From positions 620,001-684,000 of the forward strand of contig NC_064654.1 of the NCBI RefSeq assembly GCF_001723175.1: 64,000 bases of DNA, in the 5' to 3' direction. The notes below the pieces were generated by a model that was given only the letters and a program-made list of their open reading frames with translations, made no database searches and was not told where the DNA came from. The position numbers were made by a program, and so were the translations under genes. This DNA is from Penicillium oxalicum. Lineage: Eukaryota; Ascomycota; Eurotiomycetes; Eurotiales; Aspergillaceae. Of the stretch, positions 11,688 through 26,513 are shown piece after piece (within the stretch, counting starts at the first letter, position 1; each line of letters opens with the position of its first letter).

Positions 11688-13635
11688 TTAGTACAGGATG
11701 CGAGTCATGATACGGGCTAGAAGAGAGAAGGGAGATACAACGTTAGTATGGTTGGAGTCAACTCTCAAAAGGTACGTTTGGCAGGGCAGACTCCGGGGCA
11801 GGGGGGATGGTTCTTACAAGAAAGACTCTCGAGGCTGGAGTAAAGCTCCTTGATCTGTGTGGTGTTGACATCACTAATGTCGGCCATCAGGTAAGCCACC
11901 TGCACGTCATTTGCGTTAGTCGATGTTTCCAAAAGAACGGTTGTGACGGATCACGAGACTCGAATCGCGCAGCAACTTACATCGCCTCGGCTATCGGTCA
12001 TCTGCTTGTCGACGTTGTGGTCGCCGAGAATCTCATTGACTCGGCGCAACACACCAGGAATGTTCTTGTGAATGAAGACCACCTGCGAAAAGAAAGTCAG
12101 CACATGATTACCCCGTCCCGGTGGAGAGAGGGGAAGGATTGGGAAGCCCCATTTTTCAGAAAAGCCGGGGAGACCAGCGGAAGGATCACGTACCCGAGCG
12201 TGGTTGGGCTCATCAATTGTCAAAGAACGCAGAGAAACCTCGGGCATGTTGACGGCGCCCTGGGTCGAGCCCTCGTTGACATAGCGGGTCAGCGCCGTGG
12301 CCACCTCCAGGCCAATGGCACTCTGAGCCTCCTCGGTGGATCCTCCAATGTGGGGAGTCAGGATCAAGTTCTTGAGTGCCCGCAGATCGGCACCCCAAGA
12401 GTTGAGTTCATTGTTGAAGTAGTCACCGTTGCCCGCGGGCTCGTTGGGGTACACATCCAGCGCCGCACCGGCCACCTTGCCGCTGCGCATGGCCTCGATA
12501 AGGGCGGGGATGTCGACGACAGTGCCACGGCTGGCGTTGATCAGATAACTACCCTGCTTCATCTGCTCAAACTGCTGCTGACCGAACATGCCCTTGGTCT
12601 CGGGCAGCTCAGGGACGTGGCAGGTCACAAAGTCGGCCTGACCCAGAAGCTGCTCCAAGGTCTCCACCTGACGGGCTGTTCCCAAAGCCATCAAGTTGAG
12701 AACATCGTAGTAGATGACCGACATACCCATGGACTCGGCCAAGACGGACAATTGCGCGCCAATGTGACCATATCCCACGATTCCTAACCCCAACACAGAA
12801 CTGTTAGCCTCGGGCTTTGTGAGCGTCACCCCTGTTTCTTTTTTTTCTTGTCTTGTTCTCCTTTTGCGGAGGGGCGCAAACAGAAAGAAAGCCATTCGAT
12901 TTTTTGGAGGCACCAGGGGACGTAATCCCGCGTCGTCGACTTACCAAGAGTCTTTCCACGAATCTCCCAGCATTTGTTGCTGACCTTGTTCCAGGTACCA
13001 TTGTGCATTTCGCTGGAACGATCACACAATTGACGAGCAAGACAGATGATCTCCGCAATGACCAACTCGGCGACACTGCGTGAGTTGCTGAAGGGGGAAT
13101 TGAAGACGGCGATACCCTGGTCGGCGGCATATTGGAGATCCACCTGGTTGGTACCGATACAGAAGCATCCGATGACAATGAGATTTTTGGCTTCCTTGAG
13201 GACACGAGCGGACAGCTTGGTCTTGGAACGGATACCAATCACATGTACATCGCTGTTTAAACCGTATTAGTTTTTTTTAGACTTTTTTTCAAGTAGGAAG
13301 CTCTCGTGCTTCGATCCCACCCGGGCTCGAGTTCAGGAATCAACTCACCGAATCTTTTCGATCAATTGATCCTCGGGCAAGGATGACTTGAGGAATTCCA
13401 CCTGATAACCCTGCTTCTTGAGGATATCACGACCGGCCTGGTTGACATTCTCGAGGAGCAGAACCTTGATGTCTTCGGTGGCGAACGGCTTGAGGTGCTT
13501 GACATTGACCGGAATGTTGACGCGATTGAGCGCAGATTGGTGGCTCGAGGGAGAGTGGAAGGAGGTGGAAGGAGAGGTGGACAGGAATTGGGCCTGGTCG
13601 TCGCCGCGAGGACGGATATCTTTGGCCGACGTCAT
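11688..13635 (-). CDS. serA: D-3-phosphoglycerate dehydrogenase, 6 exons, 465 aa
   Basis: Minus-strand exons: 13635-13349, 13252-12945, 12783-12194, 12082-11981, 11899-11818, 11716-11688, all in frame (465 aa plus stop). The enzyme oxidises 3-phosphoglycerate to 3-phosphohydroxypyruvate with NAD+, the first step of the phosphorylated serine pathway in the cytosol. An N-terminal extension rich in Ser precedes the catalytic fold at about residue 50. The nucleotide-binding motif GIVGYGHIG lies at 199-207. The expected catalytic Arg (NASRG, about 284), Glu (NEP, about 313) and His (HIGG, about 343) are present. Residues 396-465 form the regulatory ACT domain (VVFIHKNIPGVLRRVNEIL). The last exon codes for only nine residues ending RIMTRILY. 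Two Gcn4/CpcA-type sites lie upstream. Orthologue of yeast SER3/SER33. Confidence 0.96.
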
Positions 13636-13936
13636 GGTGCGTGTGTGTGTGGGGGGTGGAGGGGAGTATACTTGAGGTCGGGAGGGGCAGAGGCGGATGC
13701 GTCCGAGGGGAGGATGGACGAGTGGAGATAAGGATATTGAATTGGAAGGAATGGACGAGATGAAAAGCTGTGATGAGGAGGAGGAGGAGAGAGGGAGAGA
13801 AGTGTGAAAGAAAAAGACGGAAGACGGTCGAGGTGGGATGATGGTATGGAAATTATGAATCACCGATGAGTAACTTTTTTGGCGGGGGGACGGAACGCGG
13901 GCGGAGACTGGAAATGAGGTGCTTTTTGCAGCCCAC

Positions 13937-13943
13937 TGAGTCA
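13937..13943. promoter_or_regulatory. TGAGTCA site (Gcn4/CpcA-type) upstream of serA
   Basis: TGAGTCA is the core site of the bZIP factor Gcn4/CpcA, which drives general amino-acid control. It lies about 300 bp upstream of the serA start codon. Function is inferred from motif and gene identity. Confidence 0.55.
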
Positions 13944-14625
13944 CTAAACCTTTTCCAGCTTTGCCATTCAATTCTCCCGCATGGATTCTCACGATTGGAA
14001 AGAGCGCATCTGGGCTGGATGGCATGTGATGATTTGGGAGTTGATTGATTTCCTCTCTGTCGCTCCATTCGACGTCCTGGAACTTCCAATTCAATCCATT
14101 TCGGCCCTACTCTACCTCCAGGTACACCTTGATCAAGTCAAGTATTTGACGAGGTACGGTACGTGGAGCGAAACTGCCACGAGGTGTCCAACTCCGGAAT
14201 CGGACCGCCAACACGAAACCAGCCCGCATCGGGGTCAAGGGAAGCGTGCAGCAGTGAATGACCGGAATGGTCGACGGTGAGATTCGGTGAGAATTCGGCG
14301 ATTGCCTCTGGTTCCATTGCAAAGGACTTTGGGAGACTCGGTGTTTGCTCTTCCCCCCATCAGCCAATTGTGTGGGTACAAGACAGAGTACGACCGGATG
14401 GATCTGTCCGGTGTCCACGGGTGGTGGAAGAGATGTGGACCTTTTTACACGGTTGACTCCGTATTTTCCAGCAGGGGATCACATCACTTGCATGGACTTT
14501 TTCCTTAGAGTACAGAGTCCTGCCTTGACTTTGTACTGGCGCCCTGATGGTGCAATGGTGCAATGGTGCAATTCTTCATGCGCAGGTCCTGTACTCCTCC
14601 TGCACTTGGCTTCCAGTTGAAATGG

Positions 14626-14634
14626 ATGACTCAT
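14626..14634. promoter_or_regulatory. ATGACTCAT palindrome (optimal Gcn4/CpcA site)
   Basis: This is the full 9-bp palindromic Gcn4 consensus. It is about 990 bp upstream of serA, so it is a weaker candidate than the nearer site at 13937. Confidence 0.4.
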
Positions 14635-15940
14635 CCATCCCTGGACATTTTGTGCCTAAATAGTGTGACTGGAGTAATCGATGATTATTGTCCTACATAG
14701 GTACATCATATCCATTTGAACAAGAATTACGATGACATAGTAATAAACATCATTTCCCATTTCCATCTTCTTCTTTCCCTTTTCGAATGATCATTGTGGC
14801 TGTTGTCTACCCATTTGAAAGGGGTCAACTTTCCTACAAAGTCCAAGGCCACACACACACACACTTCTCAAAGCACTTCTTCGATGGATCTATGAGAAAA
14901 AGAACCCAGGTTTTTCACATGATCCCCATTCAGCGTTGGTATCGTACTTTAAAAAGAGGGCACTTTCGTCCAACACCGTGTCATTTCCCATAAGGGAAAA
15001 AAATCTATAAATACCAGAGAGATCAATGGCCTGATCGCTGCTCTAAAGAGATATATTTATCATCGCTGCCCGGATTATATGTCAATTCTATGCACCATCT
15101 AGCCCCAAAAAGAAAAAGAAAGACAAAAAAAAACACGGCTAAATCCCTCCTTCCCCACCGTGTGGATGCTTCCTGAATATATTCCTCACAGGACGCATCG
15201 GGCCTGATCGCCCGATCGGGTGATCCCCCTCGAGCTCGTGATCCAGTCGGTTCGGGGGGAAGGAAACAATGACACGACAATGTGTCCGCAACCTGTTCAT
15301 TTGGTGGGGCTGAAGATGGGGGAAATTGGTCTCGTTGCGTCGTCATCTCTAGCCCTGTGTGGTGAATTGATTGGAAAGATGTGTAGGTACAATTGAGTTT
15401 TAGGGTGGAGTGATAAATATGTGTGTACTGGCGCAGAGGCCAGAGCATGGTGCCCTCGGTCTTCTGTTGCAAGAGGTCTCCCTCCATCATTGCCAAACCT
15501 CCTTTGATACAACCCCCCAGACTACTACAGTTTTCCATCGTGCAGGTACACAACAGTATACAGAGTACACGTATATTGATGTACCCAATGTAGACTCCTA
15601 GAGTAGGTACCACCACCACCTTATCTACGGTCGAGAGAGAGAGAGAGCGACAAAGAGGGAACCGGAATAAACAGCCATCAATGATGGGAGGACCAGTACA
15701 TCGTGGAACCAACTCGCATCCGACCGCCGGCGGTCGATGGTGATCTACAGACTCAGCTTTCTCGATGTCTGCTCTCAGGTCCTTTGGACATGGGGAAAAA
15801 CCGTTCCATGGTATCATTTGACGCTCGAATGAGAGGATTTTTGATATGAATAAAACTGGCAAGCAGAATCAACAGAGGACAACGGGGACTCGGACGGACA
15901 TGCGCGCAAAACCCCGACCGGAGGCGGTGCTCTGTCCGAT

Positions 15941-18090
<2,150 letters not shown>

Positions 18091-19021
18091 GTTTGCGAGA
18101 TGTGGTGCAAGAGAGATTGAGGACCTGACAGGAGTGAGTCAAAAGCCCGATTTGTTGTGGAGGGGTAAAATCCCAAAAAGTGCGCGCGCGGGGCATTACT
18201 TAATCCACAGATTTGGGTCCCGGCCGGGCAGCGATCGAGCGTGGTCGGAACATGTATAGATCTACACGCAATGCATCGTAGCTTTTTCTATTTTTATTTG
18301 TTTTTATATATAAGATAGACCATATCTAATGACAGGATTCGAGACTTCGGATGGACCGTCTCAATGGTGAGATCAGATCTCTCTCCCTATTTCCTTTTCC
18401 TTTTCTATGCTTCTGGCTTCGTGTTGATCGATTTCCCAAATATGGCCCGCGTGGCCGTTTTGATTATTCTATGCTCGTTGACTATCCAAAATCCCACAAC
18501 CCAGATTTCCCAAATTCCCAAAGCACACGCGACCCGAGCAAAACGACAGAATGAAAGCATCGAAGAAAATAGAAGCCAATCATTATCCATGCGAAAAAAA
18601 ATACGTCCCGCGCATGCCACCACATGACATAATAAAACATAGTCAAACATGGCACAGCAACGTTGCAAAGACCGACTCGGCCAAAATCAAACAGATTCAA
18701 CGCAAATGAAAAAAAAAGTAGCCACGAAGAGCAGAGATCACCCGACAGAAGAATCATTCATACTCGAGGATCAAAGAGTATGTATGAGGAAAGGGGGGGA
18801 AGGAGAGAGAGAGAAAGCAAGCGGCGCAAAGGCTCTCACCATCGCCATCCCAAGAAAAAGAAAAGACCCGACACGTGGGCCGGGCCGAGACATGCTTCCA
18901 GTGAGGAAAGCCAGAAGCAGCAAGTTTGATTGTCAAAAGGGTGAAACCCAGATGGGCGTTGCAAATGGTCTCTTCGAATGAGACAGGGGGTTCATAAGCC
19001 ACAGGAGATTGGGTGTGTGGT
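18091..19021. other. Intergenic region: synthetase promoter and Rheb 3' flank
   Basis: Both neighbours are on the minus strand. No gene is recognised; open frames are short and compositionally biased. The left end carries the TGAGTCA site at 18135-18141. The right two thirds are A-rich and G/A-rich, with no repeat structure noticed. Confidence 0.55.
18135..18141. promoter_or_regulatory. TGAGTCA site (Gcn4/CpcA-type) upstream of seryl-tRNA synthetase
   Basis: It is a core Gcn4/CpcA site 45 bp upstream of the start codon at 18090. Aminoacyl-tRNA synthetase genes are known targets of general amino-acid control in fungi; regulation here is inferred. Confidence 0.55.
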
Positions 19022-19831
19022 TTACATCATAGAACACTTGTTATTCCCAGTAGGCTGTGACGGGTTCTGCGATTTTTCGATCTCGCCAATGATCAGATCG
19101 AATGCCTTCGCCACGTTGAAGTCGAGGAAGGCACTGGCCTCGGTGAAACCACAGCTGAATTCTTCTGCCAGTTGGCGGCCCTCATCAAGAGTGACCTGCC
19201 GTTGGTCACCCTTCAAGTCACTCTTATTCCCGACAATCACAAGTGGTACCTGGTCGGCGCCCTAGAAACAATCCAAGCATGAGCACATCTGGAACAGAGG
19301 GTTTGCGAAGGAAAGGTATCATACCAGATGGTTGAGAATCTTATCTCGAATCACTCTCACCATCTCGAAGGATTGACGTGATGTGACAGAGTACACGATG
19401 ATGTAACCATGAATGCCGATAAAGTGCTTAGAGTTCAGAATACTGTACTCATCCTGTCGACGGATTCGAGAGTATTTAGTAACTTGACTGTGATGAGGTC
19501 GGGGAAACAAGAGCTTGGAGCATCAGACTGACCTGTCCGGCAGTGTCCACGATCTCCGTCGCGTAATCTTGGCCGTTGTGTTTGATAATCCGGCTGAATG
19601 TGTTCTCAATCGTTGGATAGTAACTTTCAACGAAATGTTGCTCGACAAAGCGCACAGTGAGAGATGATTTGCCTTTTGAGAGTGACGGGGGTGAATAAAT
19701 GTTAGACTATGTTGGCTGGCACAGCAATGATATAATTCTCCCCCCTTGTCACCCAAACAGTGAAGTGATTACATACCCACGGAGCGACTGCCGACAATCG
19801 CGATCTTTCGTTGCTTAGGTGCGGCAGGCAT
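19022..19831 (-). CDS. rhbA: Ras-family GTPase Rheb, 4 exons, 187 aa
   Basis: Minus-strand exons: 19831-19777, 19672-19533, 19453-19325, 19261-19022. The protein is a small GTPase of the Rheb subfamily, which acts at membranes upstream of TOR kinase and in Arg uptake and nitrogen sensing in fungi. The P-loop is GSRSVGKSS at 14-22; the Arg at the position of Ras Gly12 is a Rheb trait. Switch I contains YYPTIENTF, switch II starts DTAGQDEYSIL at 61, the base-specificity motif NKSD is at 120-123, and the protein ends with the farnesylation box CSMM. Length fits the family (about 184 aa). Nothing is broken. Confidence 0.95.
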
Positions 19832-20679
19832 ATTCAAAATAGAGGCAGCCAACAGGGCTGCACGAAGACTATATGGAAGAAACGATAAGGGGCAATCAGA
19901 CTCCAGAGAATGATGAGGATTAGAGGAAGAGAAAGAGGAATTGAGTAGCTGGTAAGGAAACGGAGCCGATGACCATTCCAACCGCGGGTGGCAAACTTTC
20001 CATGAAGCCCCGGAGAGCTCATATGGCAAACACTGCAAACAGCTGATTAGATAACGCCACGGTCATCACTAGGAGTTGACGGGAGATCGTTTTAACCCGA
20101 GTGCCTCGATCCAGTACTGTCACGATCAGTAGTCGATCCCCAGGTTTTCTACCATTCAGTGGGAGGCGGTACTTCGTTTGACAGCGGATTTGATGAGCCA
20201 ACAGGTCGATGTTCACTACGGGCCCCTTCAGGCACATGTGGTTCGTCCGAATGTTGACACCGACCAGAAATTAGTTGACGTGCGATATGTTTCGCAAACA
20301 GTGTAATCGGGTGCCAGCCACTGGAGTAAGTACGATCCATCCATCATACATGCATAGTAGCGGTTCAAAGGGGGTTTCAGCAACTCGCAAGACGCCTGTT
20401 CGCCTAACAGTGGGCTTTCAGAAGAGTCTTATTCTTCGAGGCCAGGATGACGCACTGGTACCAATTGATGTGTGTGGCATCGTAGTGCTATCCAGACCGT
20501 TGGGCACAAAGGGCCCTGTCTTATACTGGGTGTGAATTGAAAGAGGGGGGAGAAAGAAACGAAAAATTGCCCATCAAAATGAAACGCCTAATTAGCACCC
20601 TGGAGCGAATGAACAGAAACCTCCGAAGCAGCGCCCGTGTGTTCATTGTCCCAAATGCTCATGACAACATCTTTCTTCA
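19832..20679. other. Intergenic region: Rheb promoter and WAPL 3' flank
   Basis: Both genes are on the minus strand. No coding region or repeat was recognised. A CT-rich stretch on the gene strand (19870-19960) probably belongs to the Rheb promoter and leader. Confidence 0.55.
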
Positions 20680-23313
20680 TCATTCATTATCGATGCGTTG
20701 AACCTCATTGACCAGATCCTGAAGTCGGACCAAAAATCCACTTGCTTCTTTCCTGACCGAGGCCGATTGTATTTCCTGTTCAATTCTCCGATGGTGTTGC
20801 AAAAACTCATTGACCGTGGACATGATGCTGGCGAGTCCCTGCGGCTTGAGTGATTCTTGGATTTGTGACCGCGCTTCTCCGTCAAGACAAAGTGCTAGAA
20901 GCAGAACGGCCAGATATCCCACCGCAACGTTGTGGTGAACCTCCACAACCGAGTGAGCCTGATGAATATTGTAGTCAGCATTCGTACGCAAAAGTGCATG
21001 TGAAACATCCAAAGGGACCCTCACCTTGGCGATAGAATCAACACGCGCCGAGAAGAGTCGAAGTAATTGATCAAGAATTGATTGTGGCGCGGAGGTTGAC
21101 CGTAGAAACATCCTGCGCGATGCAGCGCTTTTTTCCACCATGTTGATAAGTGCACCAAGGGCCAAAATCACGGTGTTAAGAGAACCATTATCCTGTGCAA
21201 GGCTGTTTTCGGTGAGGTGGCCGAACTGGGTCACCGCAATCGCGGACAAATTGTCAATCATATTTGCGGTCGCAAATGTATCGCAGAGTGCCGGGTTGCT
21301 GTTGGTGATATTCAGAAGAACCCGGAGATAGAGCGTTTGTACTTGATGATTTTCTGAATTTGGACTTTTCTCAATTCGAAGGAGATCATGCAGGTCGGCG
21401 AGGGCCCCGAGCACGTCACGCTGATCGTCTTGGCTCTGAGTGTCGAGAACGCTGTAGGCCTCAATAATGGACAGAGACAATCTCAAAGATCGATAGCCCT
21501 CTTGGCTGCGAGAACCCTGGTCTTGCATACAATCCTTCTCCGAAAGCAACACGTTCACAACCCCATGAAGAGTGGGCGTGGAGATACCCTCCGGAATCTC
21601 GCCCTTGCTCTGGATCGCTGAGAGAGTCAAATTAAGGGTATGGAGTGCCAAGAGGCACGGGGAAAGTACCGATACCAAGTCACTAGGGAACAAGGTTGTT
21701 TTGACTTTGAGCGCAAGATCATGTACCGATGTTTGTGTAGACTTGGACAGGTTGGCATTTTGATCACGCGCGACCAGCCCCAGATCTTGGCGGACGGGTA
21801 AAAGCTTTGGGGAGACTTCGAGCAATCTCGGTAATGCCGCAGATGCAAGAATGTGCGGGATGGGTCTTCCAAGAGACGAGAGACTGAACACACAGAGCGC
21901 GAGCGCAGCTGAGACTGTCCCAAGCTCACTCGAGAGGCTTTCAACAAGTCGCTTGTCGAAATTGCACTCGGCAAATTGACGCGCTGATTTTGCGTCGAGC
22001 ATCTTCTCACATAGCTGGATAAGAGCACTGCATCGGCCCGACGCCGAGAGACTGAAATCCTCGAGATCCTCGAATATGGATTCAATCGCACCGCGATACC
22101 GCGCGTTTCCTCCTGCCCGACGGAGCTCATGAATACTTCGCACGGCTCCATCTTCTTGGCTCAGTTCCTCGACTTCAATTGGGCGCGTGCGCGGGAGAAG
22201 GCAGTCCAGTTCTCGTGGCTGCGAATTCGAGATTATGTCAGACTCCGAGTCCCCTTGTCCTGACAGACCAGCTGACAGGACTAGATCATCCAAAAACGAT
22301 CGCTGGCGTGCATATGTGACCCTAGAACCGGTGAGATGTGGTGGCGCCGCCGCCCTCGTCGAGTCCTGTTCCTGGTCCGTCAATGTCATGTCCGGCCGCA
22401 GGATTGGCGACGGTGCCTTGCTGAGATTGCGAGCGCTTTGAGCCGTCGATGGCGTGGATGACGGGCTGGTATTGGGTGTGACTGAGGAGGCGTCCAGTGA
22501 TCGCTCTGGTGTGCCGAGTGTGTCAATCAGTCTCTTGCGAGTGGGGGTTTTTGGCATCCCACAATTCCTTGACAGCTTCTGTGAATTCGATGACTGAGAC
22601 TCCCCTTTGGAACTGGCGTACACACTCCCACACCCGTCATCCCTTGTTTTTGCCGCAATGAGTGTCTTGTTCACCGTTCCAAGCACCGTTTGCCGTGGGT
22701 CTTTGTTCTTTGTTGTTGTTGTTGCTGTCGTCGTCGTTGTGGCGGCGCTGGTGGGCACTCGTGGGCTTCGACCGGTATCTTTCGGAACTGGCGACTGGTG
22801 AAGCTTTCTCTCCCGAGACTGCAACTCTGCCCGGGGTGATCCGTTTTGCAATGCGCGAGGTTGGGTTGTCTTGATTGACGACTTGAATTCCGCCTCCCCG
22901 GGGGCCGTCGAGATCGATCTAGGTTCTGGGCCTGAGCTCCCAGAAACGACGAGCGCTTGCCCAGACAGGCGAACATGGGAAGTTGCAGCACTTTTATCCG
23001 CCTCACCACCATGTCGCCGGCGCTTACGCTGAGCTCCGCGTCCCGAATTCTCCTCATCTGAGGAGGGCAGATCGTAGATGCTGTCTTCTCCAGAATTGCG
23101 CGATTTCACTGAGAGATTGGGTTTAAGTGTTTTCTCTGAGTTGGGAAGCTTGCGCTGACGATTGTTCTTAGGCTGTTCGCCGGTCAACGTGCGCGACAGT
23201 CGCGCCGGGCCAGCGCGATCACTACGCACGTCAGCCGCTTCCGCAGGGGGTTGTTGTCGCGCAGATGAGCCATAAGTAACGAGGCGTCGAGCTTTTATGT
23301 GCGACTGATCCAT
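20680..23313 (-). CDS. WAPL/Rad61-type cohesin release factor, about 855 aa
   Basis: The minus-strand frame is open from 23313 to 20680 (877 codons). A 66-nt segment, 21024-20959, looks like an intron: GTGAGG donor, GCTGAC branch-like site and CATCAG acceptor. Its length is a multiple of three with no stop, so removal gives about 855 aa with SIAK joined to AHSVVEVHHNVAVGYLAVLL. The first about 330 residues are disordered and basic, with IYDLPSSDEE at about 78-87 and the RKRRRH cluster soon after. The WAPL domain starts near IHELRRAGGNARYRGAIESIFEDLE (about 380). WAPL, with Pds5, opens the cohesin ring and releases it from chromatin; action in the nucleus is inferred from the family. The start MDQSHIKARRLVTYG resembles other fungal WAPL starts. 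Confidence 0.85.
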   Translation of the reverse strand: MDQSHIKARRLVTYGSSARQQPPAEAADVRSDRAGPARLSRTLTGEQPKNNRQRKLPNSEKTLKPNLSVKSRNSGEDSIYDLPSSDEENSGRGAQRKRRRHGGEADKSAATSHVRLSGQALVVSGSSGPEPRSISTAPGEAEFKSSIKTTQPRALQNGSPRAELQSRERKLHQSPVPKDTGRSPRVPTSAATTTTTATTTTKNKDPRQTVLGTVNKTLIAAKTRDDGCGSVYASSKGESQSSNSQKLSRNCGMPKTPTRKRLIDTLGTPERSLDASSVTPNTSPSSTPSTAQSARNLSKAPSPILRPDMTLTDQEQDSTRAAAPPHLTGSRVTYARQRSFLDDLVLSAGLSGQGDSESDIISNSQPRELDCLLPRTRPIEVEELSQEDGAVRSIHELRRAGGNARYRGAIESIFEDLEDFSLSASGRCSALIQLCEKMLDAKSARQFAECNFDKRLVESLSSELGTVSAALALCVFSLSSLGRPIPHILASAALPRLLEVSPKLLPVRQDLGLVARDQNANLSKSTQTSVHDLALKVKTTLFPSDLVSVLSPCLLALHTLNLTLSAIQSKGEIPEGISTPTLHGVVNVLLSEKDCMQDQGSRSQEGYRSLRLSLSIIEAYSVLDTQSQDDQRDVLGALADLHDLLRIEKSPNSENHQVQTLYLRVLLNITNSNPALCDTFATANMIDNLSAIAVTQFGHLTENSLAQDNGSLNTVILALGALINMVEKSAASRRMFLRSTSAPQSILDQLLRLFSARVDSIAKVRVPLDVSHALLRTNADYNIHQAHSVVEVHHNVAVGYLAVLLLALCLDGEARSQIQESLKPQGLASIMSTVNEFLQHHRRIEQEIQSASVRKEASGFLVRLQDLVNEVQRIDNE

Positions 23314-24486
23314 TTTTGCAGGTTAGAGGTGGACGCTGAAGTGTCGCATTTCATTTGAGGACCTCAGTGAGGGGGTGGCTGAAAGTGCAGAGGAAGGCCC
23401 GTGTAGCGAGATTGTGGATATTTCAACGTAGTGAACATTCAATGGGCCAGAGAATCAGCGGGTCCTTTTGCGAATATGCTCAAGACATCTCGAGCCAACG
23501 GTTGTTCTTTGTTTCGGTTGTAGAAAGGGCAGACGCGCGTAGGTCGCTGACCGAGGCAGCTGGACGGCTGCAAGCGCTCCCGTGTCACGACGAGTCTGAG
23601 CGCTGGGTGGCCTGTCTCAAATATGCAGTCAGACCTGGACCACACAAGTCGCCTTACCGTGGCGCATTGAAGCTTTCCGAAAGACCAATTGGATGTGACC
23701 GAAACGGATGAGGCCCGAGTCCGATAGTATCTCAGGGATTGTGTTCTTTCTATTCAATTCCAAGAGCTGATTCAGCGAACATCTACGCTGAGGTGCCCGG
23801 CTGAAGGAATCCGCAGGTGCATGACACTATGACACGCCTTGAGAGGCCCAGGCCAAGAAGTGCCGCGCAATCGATAAGGCAGTCGGATAAGAGGATCGCA
23901 CGATAAGACGGGGAGTGTAAGGCGCCCTCGGCATTCACACGTCAAGAGCGACTACGAAACAGTCGCACACGTTTTGATCAACCTTCGAACCTGCTGGAGA
24001 CATGTACTGTGCACTTGTACAAGATAAACTGTAGGCTTGTCCCATGTATGCAATGTACAAGAGTATCGAGTGTACATTATCCGCAATTTCGTCACTTGCC
24101 TTAGGATTTACTGCTTGATATATCTTGGAGAATGTGCATTCAAGATCTTGATATATTTGGGGTTTGATTTCCATATAACAATGCACGATGAGTTACAATT
24201 GATCAGAGTGCGGAGGACTCGTTCCGTCAACCCGTCAATCTGCCGATACCGTTTGCAGAGTCCACGATAATGTGATGATACGCGATAAGAAAACAAAAAA
24301 GTTGCCCCCCGCTTCCTCCGCCCTGATTGACTCGCGTGCCTCATTTGTACTCCTCTTCACGCGGGCGAGGTATCTCTCCACCTATATTTTGTTCCTTCTT
24401 CAGGTGCCCTTGCCCCGCCACTAGACTTCTGAAGCTACACACCAACCACCGCTCAGGTACTCTGCTCTCCGCTCTATTCCTGTACA
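23314..24486. promoter_or_regulatory. Divergent promoter region between the WAPL gene and uracil phosphoribosyltransferase
   Basis: The genes diverge, so this 1.17-kb gap holds both promoters. No ORF with recognisable features was found. A pyrimidine-rich stretch before 24480 fits the leader of the plus-strand gene. Confidence 0.5.
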
Positions 24487-25422
<936 letters not shown>

Positions 25423-25860
25423 ACCAACACAGCCTGACCTTCAAAGTCACGTTATTAATGCGAGAGTCTCCCCCACGAGGTTCAACTGGATTCCCTGTGA
25501 CACGGAGATAAGGTGACATTTATGCGTCCTCAGCTGTCCCCTACGGACTGTCCCTCATCTTCGGATAGGCTCGCGCGTGCCTCCGCACTTGGTCCAAATA
25601 GATGGAGAGGTTATATACTCTAGGAAGCTATTTTTTTCTGGTACGAGCCAAGATCCGTCTACGTGGCGTGTACGACACTACGCCGCGCCTTAGCCCATAC
25701 GCTCAAATCGGGGTACTCAGTCATTGTAAGCATAAACGAGGAGGTATATGATTGTGAATCCTGAGCTCATGAAGCTTGCTTTTGTAACAAAATTATTCAA
25801 ATTGATACCATGTCCGTGCGCCATTCGCCTAAGGTTCTCTACCCTACTGTCGTGCCCTGC
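25423..25860. other. Short intergenic region between convergent genes
   Basis: It carries the 3' flanks of the UPRT gene and elf1. No gene, repeat or RNA was recognised. Confidence 0.55.
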
Positions 25861-26513
25861 TCAATAGTCATCGTCGTCCTCGTACGTTTCGCCATGTCCC
25901 GCGCTAGCCAGCGCATCAGACTTGCCTGCGCCCCTTGACCCAACAGGACCGTCGTATTGATTGGCAGTGTCCTTCGCCACCGCATCGCAGGCGTCCACCC
26001 AATCCGAATACACGTCCACGGCGGCGGACAGATCTGAAGATGCCGCGAAAAACATCGGATTAGCGACCATGCAGGAGGTTGAAGCGGAATGCGTATTGAA
26101 CTCACAATTAATGCCGGTCTGGAACTTTTGACCGCAGATTTTACATGAGAGGTCACCTAGGCCCAGCTTCTTGTCCAATTTGACGATGACAGAGTTCTCA
26201 TGGTTGCAGAAGAGGCAGGCAAATGTTGTGGCAAGAGGTTCGCGCTAACAGGTAAACACATCAGATTCCCATAATCTAGACAGGCTGAGGTCTCGTTAAA
26301 GATTCAAGTCGATTGACCGTACCTTTCGCGGCCCCTGAGGCGTTCTGCTGGACTTCTTACGCTTTCCCTGTTCCCCAAAGTTGGAATTAGCACACTCCAC
26401 CTGACAAGGTACATTGACAAGATTGACAATATAAAACGTGAAACGCCTCCGGTGGCTAAAATAACGCGAAGCAAAGATTTGAACAGGCGCAAGGCGATGC
26501 AGAGTCTTACCAT
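25861..26513 (-). CDS. elf1: Transcription elongation factor Elf1 (zinc ribbon), 4 coding exons, 119 aa
   Basis: Minus-strand coding exons: 26513-26511 (the ATG alone), 26367-26323, 26244-26106, 26033-25861. The protein begins [16 protein letters not shown], a basic tail typical of Elf1. It has a four-cysteine zinc ribbon (Cys26-x2-Cys29 and Cys50-x2-Cys53), continues [15 protein letters not shown] and ends in an acidic EDDDDY. Elf1 binds RNA polymerase II near the DNA entry side and helps it pass nucleosomes, together with Spt4/Spt5. The start codon is the last codon of the first exon, directly abutting the GTAAGA donor of a 143-nt intron. Without that splice the conserved basic start cannot be made. 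Intron 3 holds short open sequence that could mislead automatic gene callers. Confidence 0.93.

Larger units (their letters stand above)
13636..15940. other. 2.3-kb intergenic region: serA promoter and seryl-tRNA synthetase 3' side
   Basis: Both flanking genes are on the minus strand, so the left part is the serA promoter and the right part the synthetase 3' flank. The first 250 bases are purine-rich on this strand (pyrimidine-rich on the gene strand), typical of a fungal core promoter and leader. A short tandem repeat of the 9-mer GGTGCAATG occurs near 14549-14572. A long open frame at 15023-15862 on the minus strand has no recognisable protein features and is treated as chance. No RNA gene was recognised. 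Confidence 0.55.

Noticed and set aside
15023..15862. 279-codon open frame on the minus strand
   Set aside because: It lies in the 3' flank of the seryl-tRNA synthetase gene. It has Cys/Ser/Pro-rich low-complexity sequence, no recognisable motif and no splice-supported relatives, so it is treated as chance.
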